Positions 53,656-63,305 are shown, counted from the stretch's first letter. The stretch is DNA of 64,000 nt from Pseudomonadota bacterium (GCA_023387735.1 JAEWHP010000032.1:1-64000), one strand, 5' to 3'. Numbers and translations: made by a program. The notes: a model not told the origin generated them from the letters alone.

Positions 53656-54297
53656 ATGACGGACACGACCTCCATCAAACACCCGACACCGTTAACATCG
53701 GGTGATTTTACCGCGGCTGAGGAACCGTTTGCGCTGTTCGGCGAGTGGTTCGCCGAGGCCGTGAAGTCCGAACCGAACGACCCCAACGCGATGGCGCTGG
53801 CGACCGTCGATTCTGATGGGCTGCCTGATGTCCGGATGGTGCTGATGAAAGGCTACGACGCGGAGGGATTCGTTTTCTACAGCCACATCGCCAGCCAGAA
53901 GGGCCGCGAACTCGCCGCAAATCCCAAGGCGGCTTTACTTTTCCACTGGAAATCGCTGCGCCGCCAGGTTCGCATCCGTGGCCAGGTGACGCCGGTGACG
54001 GAAGAGGAAGCCGACGCCTATTTCGCCACACGCCCGAAGCAGGCGCAGATCGGCGCCTGGGCCAGCAAGCAGTCGCAGCCGCTGGAGAGCCGCTTTGCCT
54101 TCGAGCAGGCGATCGCGGTGGTGGCCGCCAGGCACATGATCGGCGACGTACCCCGCCCGCAGGGCTGGAGCGGCTGGCGCATTCACCCCCAGCGTTTCGA
54201 ATTCTGGCACGACCGCCCGTTCCGCCTGCACGACCGCATCGAATTCCGCCGTGACGCGCCTGGCGATGCGTGGTCGAAGGTTAGACTCTATCCCTGA
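53656..54297 (+). CDS. pdxH: Pyridoxamine 5'-phosphate oxidase
   Basis: 213 residues from the ATG at 53656. The family pattern NAMALATVDSDGLPDVRMVL, KGYDAEGFVFYSHIASQKGR, LLFHWKSLRRQVRIRGQVTP, QSQPLESRFAFE and the C-terminal GWRIHPQRFEFWHDRPFRLH is complete. It oxidises pyridoxine or pyridoxamine phosphate to PLP with FMN and oxygen. Confidence 0.97.
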   Translation: MTDTTSIKHPTPLTSGDFTAAEEPFALFGEWFAEAVKSEPNDPNAMALATVDSDGLPDVRMVLMKGYDAEGFVFYSHIASQKGRELAANPKAALLFHWKSLRRQVRIRGQVTPVTEEEADAYFATRPKQAQIGAWASKQSQPLESRFAFEQAIAVVAARHMIGDVPRPQGWSGWRIHPQRFEFWHDRPFRLHDRIEFRRDAPGDAWSKVRLYP

Positions 54298-54378
54298 TTG
54301 ATCGTCACGGTCGGGCCAAAGCGCGAAGCGCGTCTTCGTGTAAAATAGCCCCGCCATGACGAAAACCGAAAGACCTGC

Positions 54379-55131
54379 ATGCCCCCTTCATCCAATGCGC
54401 CGCGGCGCACGCTGCTTCTGACCGGCGCCAGCCGCGGGATCGGCCACGCCACTGCGATCCGCTTCTCCTCTGCCGGCTGGCGGGTCATCACCTGCTCGCG
54501 GCACGCCTTCCCGGAAGTCTGCCCGTGGGGCGCGGGACCGGAGGACCACATCGAGGTCGATCTCGGCAACCCCGACGACACTTCGCGCGCGATCTCCGAG
54601 ATCCGCCGGCGGCTGGAGAACGACGAATTGCACGCACTGGTCAACAACGCCGCGATCTCGCCGAAGGGTTCTGGCGGCAGCCGGCTCGGCACCATGGATA
54701 CCGATATCGACACGTGGACCCACGTCTTCCACGTCAACTTCTTCGCGCCGATCATGATCGCGCGCGGGCTGATCGAGGAGTTGAAGCACGCCAAGGGCGC
54801 GGTGGTGAACGTCACCTCGATCGCCGGCTCGCGCGTGCATCCGTTCGCGGGCGCCGCCTACGCGACGTCGAAGGCAGCGCTCGCCGCGCTGACGCGCGAG
54901 ATGGCTTCCGACTTCGGCCGCGTCGGCGTCCGCGTCAACGCGATCGCGCCGGGCGAAATCGACACCTCGATCCTGTCGCCGGGCACCGAGAAGATCGTCG
55001 ACCAGCAGATCCCGATGCACCGGCTCGGCACACCCGACGAAGTCGCGAAGATCATCTACGTGCTGTGCACGGAAACCAGTTCGTACGTGAACGGCGCCGA
55101 GATCCACATCAATGGCGGGCAGCACGTTTAG
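54379..55131 (+). CDS. Short-chain dehydrogenase/reductase
   Basis: 250 residues. Nucleotide-binding motif LLLTGASRGIGHATAIRF, NNAAISPKG, the Ser of VNVTSIAGSRVHPF, the catalytic YATSK (in GAAYATSKAALAALTREM), and the C-terminal PDEVAKIIYVLCTETSSYVN. It is an NAD(P)-dependent oxidoreductase of unknown substrate. A 247-residue open frame in another phase is a shadow. Confidence 0.92.
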   Translation: MPPSSNAPRRTLLLTGASRGIGHATAIRFSSAGWRVITCSRHAFPEVCPWGAGPEDHIEVDLGNPDDTSRAISEIRRRLENDELHALVNNAAISPKGSGGSRLGTMDTDIDTWTHVFHVNFFAPIMIARGLIEELKHAKGAVVNVTSIAGSRVHPFAGAAYATSKAALAALTREMASDFGRVGVRVNAIAPGEIDTSILSPGTEKIVDQQIPMHRLGTPDEVAKIIYVLCTETSSYVNGAEIHINGGQHV

Positions 55132-55142
55132 TCGTTTTGATC

Positions 55143-55243
55143 GTCATTCCGGGACACGCGTCTTCGCGTGGACCCGGAATCTCGAGATTCTCAGGGACGC
55201 AAGGGGCGCCCCGTAGTTCGCGCTTTGCGCGCCCCGGAATGAC
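55143..55243. repeat. Intergenic palindrome (GTCATTCC ... GGAATGAC family)
   Basis: Outer ends GTCATTCCGGGACACG and CGCGCCCCGGAATGAC pair; an inner inverted segment includes ACCCGGAATCTCGAGATTCT. It belongs to the same broad class as the repeats at 49486 and 63306. Confidence 0.8.
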
Positions 55244-55248
55244 ACGTC

Positions 55249-55464
55249 CTACTCCGCGTAAAATTTGAGCTGCGCCGCGCGCGGCGCAATCGCTGCGACA
55301 TTGAACGCGCTCGAGCACTCGTCCTCGTTCTCGCCGTCCGCCAGCGCCGCACCGCAGTGCCGGCAAAGCCGCACCGAGAACGCCTGCACCTTGCCATCGA
55401 CGCGGCTTTGCTGATAGCGCGCAAAATCGATGACGTTGCGTGACGTTATGTGTTTCTCAACCAT
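55249..55464 (-). CDS. Small protein with CxxC motif (71 aa)
   Basis: Start at the ATG at 55464 (MVEKHITSRNVIDFARYQQS), preceded by GCGAGGACACC. Then VRLCRHCGAALADGENEDEC gives a CxxC pair and a third Cys, which could bind zinc or be redox-active. The family is unknown to me, but similar short proteins occur in Bradyrhizobium. It reads towards the SDR gene, separated from it by the palindrome. Confidence 0.65.
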   Translation of the reverse strand: MVEKHITSRNVIDFARYQQSRVDGKVQAFSVRLCRHCGAALADGENEDECSSAFNVAAIAPRAAQLKFYAE

Positions 55465-55579
55465 GGTGTCCTCGCGGCCTGAGAACACCTTATCGCAGAC
55501 AAGCTTCGATCATTCGTTCAGCGCACCGCTCAAATTTTAGCGGTGGTGAGGCGCGCATCGCACGCAGGGATGGACTGGT

Positions 55580-56557
55580 TTACAACCACTTTTTCCATCT
55601 GAAGAAAAAGTACGGCAGCACGGCTGCCATGAGCATCATCAACAACGCCATCGGGTAACCATGCGGCCATTCGAGCTCCGGCATCGCGCGGAAATTCATG
55701 CCGTAGATAGAGGCGATCAGGGTCGGCGGCATCAGCACGACCGCCATCACCGAGAACAGCTTGATGATGTTGTTCTGCTCGAGATTGACGACGCCCAGCA
55801 TGGCGTCGAGCGTAAACGTGATCTTGCTGGAGAGATATGAGGCGTGGTCGGTCAGCGAGGAAACGTCGCGTTGCATGGTCTTGAGTTGCTCGCGCATGTC
55901 CTTGGACCATTTGATGCCCTCGACGACCGCCGACAGGAAGGTGACGACGCGGCCGATCGAAACCAGGCTTTCACGAACCTTGGAGACCAGGTCGCCCTTG
56001 CGCCCGATCGCAATCAGGATCTGCGAATAGCGCTTGGCCTGGCCATGGCGTTCGCTTTCGGGCTCGAAGATGTCGTGGGAGACCTGATCGACATCGGCGC
56101 CGGCACGCTCCAGAATGTCGGCACAGCGATCGATCACCGCGTCGAGCAATTCCATCAGCACCATTTCGCCCGAGATCCCGGGCAGGCATGACCGGGCCAG
56201 CTTGTGCTCGACCAGGGCGAACGGCTTCGGCATGTCGTACCGCACGGTCACCAGCCGGTGACCGGCCAGGATGAAGGTGACGGGCGTGATCCGCGGCATA
56301 TCGGTGTCCGACTGGCACATCAGCGTCGCGGTCATGTAGCGGGCGCCGTTCTCGATATAGAGCCGGCTGGATATCTCGATTTCCTGCATGTCTTCCCGGG
56401 TCGGCACCGCGATACCGGCCAGCCGCTCCACCGCGCGGTCCTCCTCGGCCGTCGGATTGACCAGGTCGATCCAGACCACATTGTCCGGCAATGCGGCCGT
56501 GGCTGTCTCCGGGAGCTTCTTCAGGCTGGTTTCGAAGGGGGCATAGACCGACAGCAT
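55580..56557 (-). CDS. corA: Magnesium/cobalt transporter CorA
   Basis: 325 residues from the ATG at 56557, fixed by GGAG seven bases before it and the family N-terminus MLSVYAPFETSLKKL; a longer open frame to 56812 lacks any similarity. The long helical stalk DVSSLTDHASYLSSKITF leads to two C-terminal membrane helices with the gating motif YGMNF (in ASIYGMNFRAMPELEWPHG). It is a pentameric Mg2+ channel in the inner membrane. Confidence 0.94.
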   Translation of the reverse strand: MLSVYAPFETSLKKLPETATAALPDNVVWIDLVNPTAEEDRAVERLAGIAVPTREDMQEIEISSRLYIENGARYMTATLMCQSDTDMPRITPVTFILAGHRLVTVRYDMPKPFALVEHKLARSCLPGISGEMVLMELLDAVIDRCADILERAGADVDQVSHDIFEPESERHGQAKRYSQILIAIGRKGDLVSKVRESLVSIGRVVTFLSAVVEGIKWSKDMREQLKTMQRDVSSLTDHASYLSSKITFTLDAMLGVVNLEQNNIIKLFSVMAVVLMPPTLIASIYGMNFRAMPELEWPHGYPMALLMMLMAAVLPYFFFRWKKWL

Positions 56558-56952
56558 GGGGAACTCCGGAACGGGTGCGGTCGCTTGGCTGGTGCGCTTT
56601 CTTGACACAAACCGGCGCCGGTTTGGGCCTGAAAACGCTGTGGCCAGCCAGCCGCACTTACCCGATTCTGGCAAGCGCCCGATGACCCGCGCATGAACCG
56701 GCGACCCATCTTTGCGGCAGCGGCGCGGCGCGGGCATGGCCCTTGCCTGACGGCAGCCAATCCATGCCCATAAATCAACCAGAAGCCGCAAATTTTGCGG
56801 CATAAAAGCCACAGCCAGCCTCCCGCAGCGCCGAACGGGCGTGCAAAGGCTGGCACATTTACCCGTTATTGCGGATACTGGGGTTAATGGAATCGTCGCG
56901 TTTTTGGCGCAGGTTTGTGGCCGCGAACGCCAGAGTTTCGATTGGAAGTATC

Positions 56953-57639
56953 ATGTCGTCGCTGAAAGTCATGTTCGGGGTCCTTGCTGCCGGCTTCCTG
57001 CTGTCCGGCTGCATGCAGGCAACCACATACCAGGCCGCGCCCGAGGCCTCGCTCAAGCCGAGCGACAAGGCCCAGCTCGCCAAGGCGCGCTACGCCGCGG
57101 TCAAGCCCCCGGAACCCTTCCGCCGCGCCATCGTCGACTATCACCGCAAGGAAATGCCCGGCACGATCGTGGTCGATTCCGACAACCACTATCTGTACCT
57201 GGTGCAGGACGGCGGCAAGGCGATCCGCTACGGCGTGACCGTCGGCGAGGAAGCCCTCGCATTCTCGGGCATCGCCCGCGTCGGGAACATGGCGGAATGG
57301 CCGAAATGGACGCCGACCGCCGATATCCACAAGCGTATCGAAGGCCTGCCGGCTTCGGTTCCAGGCGGCGTCGACAATCCGCTCGGCGCCCGTGCGCTGT
57401 ATCTCTATCAGGGCAACAAGGACACCCTGTTCCGCATTCACGGCACCAACCAGCCGGAATATATCGGCGCATCGATTTCGTCGGGCTGCATCCGCATGAC
57501 CAACGAGGACGTCATCGACCTCTACACCCGCGTCAAGCAAGGCACCGTCGTCGTCGTGCTCGAGCCGAAGCAGGGCGACTCGCCGTTCAATTCCAAGATG
57601 GCGCTGCAGGGCGGCGGCAACGGCCCGATGGCGCAGTAA
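56953..57639 (+). CDS. L,D-transpeptidase (YkuD family), lipoprotein
   Basis: 228 residues from the ATG at 56953 (MSSLKVMFGVLAAGFLLSGC). A lipobox LLSGC at about residue 20 marks a lipoprotein. The YkuD domain has IVVDSDNHYLYLVQDGGKAI, AVTVGEEALAF-like strands and the catalytic motif SSGCIRM preceded by HGTNQPEYIG (His and Cys). It forms 3-3 cross-links in peptidoglycan or anchors outer-membrane proteins. A good intrinsic terminator follows. Confidence 0.93.
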   Translation: MSSLKVMFGVLAAGFLLSGCMQATTYQAAPEASLKPSDKAQLAKARYAAVKPPEPFRRAIVDYHRKEMPGTIVVDSDNHYLYLVQDGGKAIRYGVTVGEEALAFSGIARVGNMAEWPKWTPTADIHKRIEGLPASVPGGVDNPLGARALYLYQGNKDTLFRIHGTNQPEYIGASISSGCIRMTNEDVIDLYTRVKQGTVVVVLEPKQGDSPFNSKMALQGGGNGPMAQ

Positions 57640-57665
57640 TCGACGACATTTTCGTCGCCAGTCGA

Positions 57666-58859
57666 TCATCCAGAGCGCCGGCTTTGCCGGCGCTTTTTCG
57701 TTGCGGGCTTCTCCTCGCGCGCGGGTTCGGCCTCTTCCGATTTCTCGTCGCCTGGTTTCGCAGCGCCGGTTTTGTCGTCCTCTGCCTTGCCTGCGCCGGG
57801 CTTGCCAGCCTCGGGCTTACTATTTTCGGATTTGTTGTTTTCGGATTTGTTGTTTTCGGACTTGTTGTTCTCGGATTTGGCGGCGACTTCGCGCGGCGGT
57901 GCCTCGTCGGGCCGCTCGGCCGGCAGCAGCGGCGCGATCTGCGGCAGCGGATCATACACGTTCCACTGGCAGATCCGGTAATTGCCGCGCCGCTCCATCA
58001 GGTCGATATGGATGTGGTCTTCGTGGTAGCCGTCCGAGCCCGGACCCAGCACGGTCGGAAACCGCGTGCAGGCCGAATGCAGCACGCTCTCGCGGACCTC
58101 GCGCGGCACGGCGCGATCGGTGAGCGAGATCGCACGGCCGTTGGCGAGCTTGAAGGCGCGGAGGTCGAGCGCATTGGCGCGGCCATGTTCGGAGAGCTTG
58201 GCGCCCGCGACGCGGTTGCGGCCGCGGCATTCGTAGGAGTTGAAATTATCGAGGTTGGCGATGGTGCTGCCGAGGCCGGTAGCCAGCGGCGCGATATCGT
58301 TGCGAATCCACTCGGCCAGCGCGGTCGCCATCGGACAGCGCAGGACGGCCGCAGGCTTCACCGAAACCTGCCGCTTGTCCGGCAGCACGACCGCCTCCAG
58401 CCGCACCAGGTCCTCGCCGCCGCAGCCACCGGCGTCACGGATATCGGGAATGCTGGGCGCAATGGCGATCGCATCCGTCAGCGCCAGCCGGCAGGCCGAG
58501 GGTGGCGGCGGCTCCGGCGCGGGGGCGGCTTCCTCCCTGGCCTGATCTGTGGACTTTCCGTTCTTGGGAGCGGCCTCTTCCTTCTCGGCCGCCTGCTCGG
58601 ACCTGGCCGCCGGCGCCTCGGCCGGCCGCGGCTTCGGCAGTGGCACCGCCGCGCGGCGGACCTTTGCCCGCGATTTCGGCGACTCCACCCGGAACAGGTT
58701 ATCCCACGGCGCCGCGCAGCAGCCTTTTTTCGCATAGGCTGGCGCGGTTGGCATGCCAAGCAGCAGGCTGGTCGTGGCAACGGTAACCATTACCGCCCCA
58801 ATGCGGCCAAAGGCGCCACTAGCCCATTTTCGGCTTGCTTTCTGCGCGGTAAAGTTCAT
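57666..58859 (-). CDS. Extensin family protein, exported, with C-terminal repeat tail
   Basis: 397 residues. A hydrophobic segment at about 19-42 (GAVMVTVATTSLLLGMPTAP) acts as a signal peptide. A proline/glutamate-rich spacer follows, then the extensin-like domain (about 118-305): CRLALTDAIAIAPSI, FNSYECRGRNRVAGAKLSEH, GRANALDLRAFKLANGRAIS and CTRFPTVLGPGSDGYHEDHI. The family resembles D-Ala-D-Ala carboxypeptidase-like zinc proteins. The C-terminal 75 residues are a Lys/Glu/Asn tail with repeated KSENN units. Confidence 0.88.
   Translation of the reverse strand: MNFTAQKASRKWASGAFGRIGAVMVTVATTSLLLGMPTAPAYAKKGCCAAPWDNLFRVESPKSRAKVRRAAVPLPKPRPAEAPAARSEQAAEKEEAAPKNGKSTDQAREEAAPAPEPPPPSACRLALTDAIAIAPSIPDIRDAGGCGGEDLVRLEAVVLPDKRQVSVKPAAVLRCPMATALAEWIRNDIAPLATGLGSTIANLDNFNSYECRGRNRVAGAKLSEHGRANALDLRAFKLANGRAISLTDRAVPREVRESVLHSACTRFPTVLGPGSDGYHEDHIHIDLMERRGNYRICQWNVYDPLPQIAPLLPAERPDEAPPREVAAKSENNKSENNKSENNKSENSKPEAGKPGAGKAEDDKTGAAKPGDEKSEEAEPAREEKPATKKRRQSRRSG
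57674..57698 (+). terminator. Intrinsic terminator after L,D-transpeptidase gene
   Basis: Perfect 9-bp stem AGCGCCGGC / GCCGGCGCT with TTT loop, then five T. It lies 34 bases after the stop and inside the last codons of the converging extensin-family gene. Confidence 0.85.
57827..57882. repeat. 15-base tandem repeat in extensin-family gene
   Basis: CGGATTTGTTGTTTT at 57827-57841 and 57842-57856, then CGGACTTGTTGTTCT at 57857-57871 and a partial fourth unit. On the minus strand these encode KSENN repeats in the C-terminal tail. Copy number could vary by slippage. Confidence 0.9.
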
Positions 58860-58943
58860 GTCAATTCCATGAACTTAACCCCGATCCGCCCGCAAGGTTC
58901 GCGGATCGCGCGGCAACGAACAAACCGTCGGAGGGAAGTGCGT

Positions 58944-60572
58944 ATGCTCGGATTGATGCAAGACTGGCCTTTGCTTTGTCACCGGATTATCGAACACGCC
59001 GCGAAGTATCACGGCACGCAAGAGGTCGTCACGCGGTCGGTCGAAGGCCCCATTCATCGCACCAATTACGCCGAAATTCATGCGCGCGCGCTGAAAGTAT
59101 CGCAACGGCTCGAGCGCGACGGCATCAAGTTCGGCGACCGCGTCGCCACCATCGCCTGGAACACCTGGCGCCATCTCGAAGTCTGGTACGGCATCATGGG
59201 GATCGGCGCGATCTGCCACACCGTCAATCCGCGGCTTTTCCCCGACCAGATCGCCTGGATCATCAACCATGCGCAGGACCGCATCGTGATGACCGACATC
59301 ACCTTCGTTCCGATCCTGGAAAAGCTCGCCGCCAGCATGCCGAGCGTCGAGCGCTACATCGTGCTGACCGACAAGGCGCACATGCCGCAGACCACGCTGA
59401 AGAACGCGGTCGCCTATGAGGACTGGATCGCGGAAGCCGACGGCAAGTTCACGTGGAAGGATTTTGACGAGAACACCGCTGCCGCGATGTGCTACACCTC
59501 GGGCACCACGGGCGATCCGAAGGGCGTTCTGTATTCTCACCGCTCCAACGTGCTTCACGGGTTGATGGCCAACAATGTCGACGCCCTCGGCACCAGTGCC
59601 GCCGAGACAATGCTGCCGGTGGTGCCGTTGTTCCATGCCAACAGCTGGGGCATCGCCTTCTCCGCCCCCTCGATGGGCACCAAGCTGGTGATGCCCGGCG
59701 CCAAGCTCGACGGCGCGTCGGTCTACGAGCTGCTCGACACCGAGAAGGTCACGCACACGGCCGGCGTGCCGACCGTGTGGCTGATGCTGCTCAACCACAT
59801 GGCCGCCAACGCCCTCAAGCTGCCCCACCTCAAGAGCGTGGTGTGCGGCGGCTCGGCGATGCCGCGCTCGATGATCAAGTCGTTCGTCGACATGGGCGTC
59901 CGCGTGCGCCACGCCTGGGGCATGACCGAGATGAGTCCGATCGGCACCGTCGCGGCACTGAAGCCGCCGTTTGCCGTACTCACCGGCGAAGAGCGCCTCG
60001 ACATCCTGCAGACCCAGGGCTACCCGCCGTTCGGCGTCGAAATGAAGATCACCGACGATGCCGGCAAGGAGCTGCCGTGGGACGGCAAGACCTTCGGCCG
60101 CCTCAAGGTCGCCGGCCCGGCGGTTGCCAAGGCCTATTTCAAGGTCGACACCAACATCCTCGACGACGAAGGCTTCTTCGACACCGGCGACGTCGCGACC
60201 ATCGACGAGCATGGCTACATGCGGATCACCGACCGCTCCAAGGACGTCATCAAGTCGGGCGGCGAATGGATTTCGTCGATCGATCTGGAAAATCTCGCGG
60301 TCGGCCACCCCGCCGTCGCGGAAGCGGCCGTGATCGGCGTCTATCATCCCAAATGGGACGAGCGCCCGCTGCTCATCGTCCAGCTCAAGCAGGGTGAGAG
60401 CGCGACACGCGAGGACATCCTGAAATTCATGGATGGCAAGATCGCGAAATGGTGGGTGCCCGATGACGTCGCCTTCGTCGACGGCATCCCGCACACGGCC
60501 ACCGGAAAGATCCTGAAAACCGCGCTGCGCGACCAGTTCAAGAGCTACCGCTTCCCGAACGCGGCCGCTTGA
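58944..60572 (+). CDS. Acyl-CoA synthetase (AMP-forming)
   Basis: 542 residues from the ATG at 58944. AMP-binding motif CYTSGTTGDPKGVLYSH (about 180-196), PLFHANSWGIAFS, RHAWGMTEMSPIGTVA, the hinge region FFDTGDVATIDEHGYMRITD and the catalytic lysine in HTATGKILKTALRD. This group acts on medium or long-chain fatty acids. It is preceded by GGAGGGAAG. A 1243-codon frame that runs through the extensin region in the same phase is a G+C-driven artefact. Confidence 0.94.
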   Translation: MLGLMQDWPLLCHRIIEHAAKYHGTQEVVTRSVEGPIHRTNYAEIHARALKVSQRLERDGIKFGDRVATIAWNTWRHLEVWYGIMGIGAICHTVNPRLFPDQIAWIINHAQDRIVMTDITFVPILEKLAASMPSVERYIVLTDKAHMPQTTLKNAVAYEDWIAEADGKFTWKDFDENTAAAMCYTSGTTGDPKGVLYSHRSNVLHGLMANNVDALGTSAAETMLPVVPLFHANSWGIAFSAPSMGTKLVMPGAKLDGASVYELLDTEKVTHTAGVPTVWLMLLNHMAANALKLPHLKSVVCGGSAMPRSMIKSFVDMGVRVRHAWGMTEMSPIGTVAALKPPFAVLTGEERLDILQTQGYPPFGVEMKITDDAGKELPWDGKTFGRLKVAGPAVAKAYFKVDTNILDDEGFFDTGDVATIDEHGYMRITDRSKDVIKSGGEWISSIDLENLAVGHPAVAEAAVIGVYHPKWDERPLLIVQLKQGESATREDILKFMDGKIAKWWVPDDVAFVDGIPHTATGKILKTALRDQFKSYRFPNAAA

Positions 60573-60607
60573 GAGGCTGACTCAGAGAGCAAACAGTAAT
60601 ATCGCTC

Positions 60608-60697
60608 GTGATGCCCGGCCTGGTGCCGGGCATTCACGTCTTTGCAGCAACGAGCGAGAAAGACGTGGATGGCCGGGACAAGCCCGGCCATGACGAT
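60608..60697. repeat. Double palindrome (ATGCCCGGC / GGCCGGGAC family)
   Basis: ATGCCCGGCCTGGTGCCGGGCAT-type hairpin at 60611-60633 and TGGCCGGGACAAGCCCGGCCA-type hairpin at 60670-60690, joined by an inverted pair CACGTCTTT / AAAGACGTG-like. It lies after the acyl-CoA synthetase stop and may end its transcript. Confidence 0.8.
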
Positions 60698-60753
60698 GAT
60701 CGGGTTTCACAGCCAACGGTCCGACCGCCGCCATTTCAGGAACTGCGGCTGAA

Positions 60754-62004
60754 TCAGCGCGCGAGCGCTTCGAGCTGCCGTTGGGCGCCGGGCTCGCCCA
60801 ACTCTCTCGCCTTCTGGTACCAGCTACGTGCCTGCGCGACGTCAGCGAGCCCGCTGGCGCCGAGTTGCCTGAGCGAAGCCGGATCATAGGTGGTGCCGAG
60901 CAACAACGCGGCGCGGCCGTCCCGTGCTTCGGCGCCACGCTGCAACAGCAGCCTTGCCGACTGGACGTCGCCACTGGAGAGCAATTCCTGCCCGCGCCTG
61001 ACAAGAGCCTGGATCTCCCTCTGGTCCAGGTTGCGCACGACGTCGGCGGCCTGCGGCGGTGGGGCAGCAACCGGAGGTGCCACGGGCGGTGCGACTGCGA
61101 CCGGCGGCTGGACAACGGGGCTCGCTGCGGGCGGCGGCACAGCGGCGACACGCGGAGCCGGCGGCGGCAGTGCCGGCGCCTGGGCTGCTGGCGGCGGGGC
61201 GACCGGCACAGCGGCGGCGCGTGGAGCCGTCCAGGACAAGCGCGTGGTTCCGGCGACGAGCGCTGCCCCGTCTCCATCGCGCAATTCCGCCGTTAGTTGC
61301 ATCTGCCCGACGAAACCATCGGCCGGAATGACCGAAACGCCAGAAATTTCAGTTGCGGGCACCCGCCATTCGTTGGCAACACGCCTGCCCGACGTCAGCC
61401 GCGCCCCGGCCGGCAGCCCGTTGATGGCAACGAAGGCAGCCGGAGGCGGCGCACCGACATGAACCCCGAGCGGCAGGGCATCGTTGACGAGCGCACTGCC
61501 ATCCTGTGCGGACAAGGTCGCGGTACGCCGGACTGGCGTCGGTTGCGGTGCCGGGAGCACCGTCGATTTGACCTGCTGCCAGATCGACGAAAGCGATGAC
61601 GCGTCGCCCGCGGGGCGCTGCGATGCAGGGATGGCCATGACCAGCACCGCTGCAATGCCAGCCGCAACGAGCACCGCAAGCGAGAACCTGAGCGCCACGC
61701 TGAACAGCGCGCGTCGTCCCCCGTCACGAAGCACGGACGGTGCCTCGACCAGTGCAGGCTCCATCGACTCCTGCAAGGCCTGGGCAACGGCCTTGGTGAA
61801 CATCTCGGAACTCTCACGGCGTTGGGGGGTCCTGCCCGGCACCTGCGGCGGCGGATCTTCCGTCGTCAGCCGCGGACGCCACTCGGCGGCCTGCTTGAGC
61901 ACCGCATCCGGCTCTCCGCTCGCGGCGCGTTCCCTCAACTCACGCGGTGCGTAATAGGCTGGATCGTTCGGGCCGAGAATTCCGCCGCGCTTTGGGTCAC
62001 TCAT
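60754..62004 (-). CDS. Membrane protein with proline-rich linker and Sel1-like C-terminus
   Basis: 416 residues from the ATG at 62004 (MSDPKRGGILGPNDPAYYAP). Cytoplasmic N-terminus, one membrane helix at about 95-117 (VALRFSLAVLVAAGIAAVLV), a periplasmic part (VNDALPLGVHVGAPPPAAFV), a long Pro/Ala-rich linker (VAPPVAPPVAAPPPQAA) and a C-terminal tetratricopeptide-like pair (RRGQELLSSGDVQSARLLLQ, LADVAQARSWYQKARELGEP). Function unknown; cell-envelope scaffold is a guess. Confidence 0.75.
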   Translation of the reverse strand: MSDPKRGGILGPNDPAYYAPRELRERAASGEPDAVLKQAAEWRPRLTTEDPPPQVPGRTPQRRESSEMFTKAVAQALQESMEPALVEAPSVLRDGGRRALFSVALRFSLAVLVAAGIAAVLVMAIPASQRPAGDASSLSSIWQQVKSTVLPAPQPTPVRRTATLSAQDGSALVNDALPLGVHVGAPPPAAFVAINGLPAGARLTSGRRVANEWRVPATEISGVSVIPADGFVGQMQLTAELRDGDGAALVAGTTRLSWTAPRAAAVPVAPPPAAQAPALPPPAPRVAAVPPPAASPVVQPPVAVAPPVAPPVAAPPPQAADVVRNLDQREIQALVRRGQELLSSGDVQSARLLLQRGAEARDGRAALLLGTTYDPASLRQLGASGLADVAQARSWYQKARELGEPGAQRQLEALAR

Positions 62005-62444
62005 ACCAACACTCGCCCTGACGGGCCTTCCACCAGCCCCTGCGGACCTACGCCGACCAATGCTGCGCGCGATCCCTCGAACCCAAGGACGACGCGCTCC
62101 GCCGGCCACCGAGGCCGGCTGGTGAGATCACTCTACAGCATCTACGGACGCCCGCAGCTTCCCTTTTTCGATCGACGCTCGCCCATGTCTGTAGCAGACA
62201 GTCCCGTGGGCGAATGCGACGACCTGAGGGCGACAGGTAGACCAAAGTGGGATTGAGTCAATCAACAACTAACCATCGACTGAAAGGGATGGTTAACTGG
62301 TAAGGTTGCCATAGCCTTGTCCGTTGTCCGACCAGAACGGCCCGTGAACCTTGAAATTCGCGGGCAGCCGTGGTCTCAAGCTCAGGGTTTGCACCCCGAT
62401 CCCGATCGTCGGCCAGACAGGCTCCAACCCGGCAGATTTCACCG

Positions 62445-63299
62445 ATGGCCCGCAGGTTTTCCGCTCCCTACCAGTCGGAGCCCGTGTCCGCCCTCGCCAC
62501 GTGGTCACGCAACCTCGCGCTCTTCTCGGTGATCGCGGTCATCGTCTCGATCCTGATCGTCCGCTTCGGCTTTCTGGAGATGAAGCCGGCGCTGGCGACG
62601 TTCTTCGGCGCGCTGGGCCTCGCGGTTCTTTCCATTCTGTTCGGTCTCGCCGCGTTTGCGGCGATCTGGCAGAACGGGTCGCGCGGCATGGGCCGGATCC
62701 TGCTGGCGTTCCTGATCAACGCCGTCGTGCTCGCCTACCCGGCCTATCTCGGCCTGCAATACCGCAAGCTGCCGAAGATCTACGACATTACCACCGATCC
62801 GATCGATCCGCCGCGCTTCGAGGCGCTGGCGCGGCTGCGCAGCGGCGACGGCACCAACTCCGCGGTGTATGCCGGACTCTATTCGGCCGAGCAGCAGCGG
62901 CTGGCCTACCCCGACATCGAAACCGTGGAACTCGAAGTGCCGCCGCAGCGGGCCTACGAGGTTACGCTGCAGCTGATCGGCAAGCGCAAATGGCTCGTCA
63001 TCGATGAACGTCCGCCGCAGCCGCCGCGCCGTATCGGCCGCATCGAGGCGGTGGCGCGGACGCCGATCATGGGTTTTCGCGAGGACGTCTCGATCCGCAT
63101 CACCCCGGACGGCGAGGAATCGCGCGTCGATATCCGCTCCTCCTCGCGCTATTTCGAGAGCGACCTCGGCAGCAATGCGGCGCGCGTCAGCAAGCTGATC
63201 GAGGACATCAACACCGCGGTCGACAGCGCCAAATCGGCCGCGCCGAAGAAGCCGCAGACGCCGGCCAAGGGCCAGGCGAAAACGGTGAAGAAGCAATAG
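62445..63299 (+). CDS. DUF1499 family membrane protein
   Basis: 284 residues from the ATG at 62445 (MARRFSAPYQSEPVSALATW). Three membrane helices (about 22-41, 47-69, 77-97) are followed by a DUF1499 domain: YDITTDPIDPPRFEALARLR, PDIETVELEVPPQRAYEVTL, GRIEAVARTPIMGFREDVSI and DIRSSSRYFESDLGSNAARV. The tail is Lys/Pro-rich. The function of DUF1499 is unknown. Confidence 0.85.
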   Translation: MARRFSAPYQSEPVSALATWSRNLALFSVIAVIVSILIVRFGFLEMKPALATFFGALGLAVLSILFGLAAFAAIWQNGSRGMGRILLAFLINAVVLAYPAYLGLQYRKLPKIYDITTDPIDPPRFEALARLRSGDGTNSAVYAGLYSAEQQRLAYPDIETVELEVPPQRAYEVTLQLIGKRKWLVIDERPPQPPRRIGRIEAVARTPIMGFREDVSIRITPDGEESRVDIRSSSRYFESDLGSNAARVSKLIEDINTAVDSAKSAAPKKPQTPAKGQAKTVKKQ

Positions 63300-63305
63300 G
63301 CACAG

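Noticed and set aside
56841..60572. A 1243-codon open frame on the plus strand
   Set aside because: It runs through the antisense of the extensin-family gene and into the true acyl-CoA synthetase at 58944. The first two thirds are Arg/Gly-rich and resemble no protein; high G+C makes such frames common.
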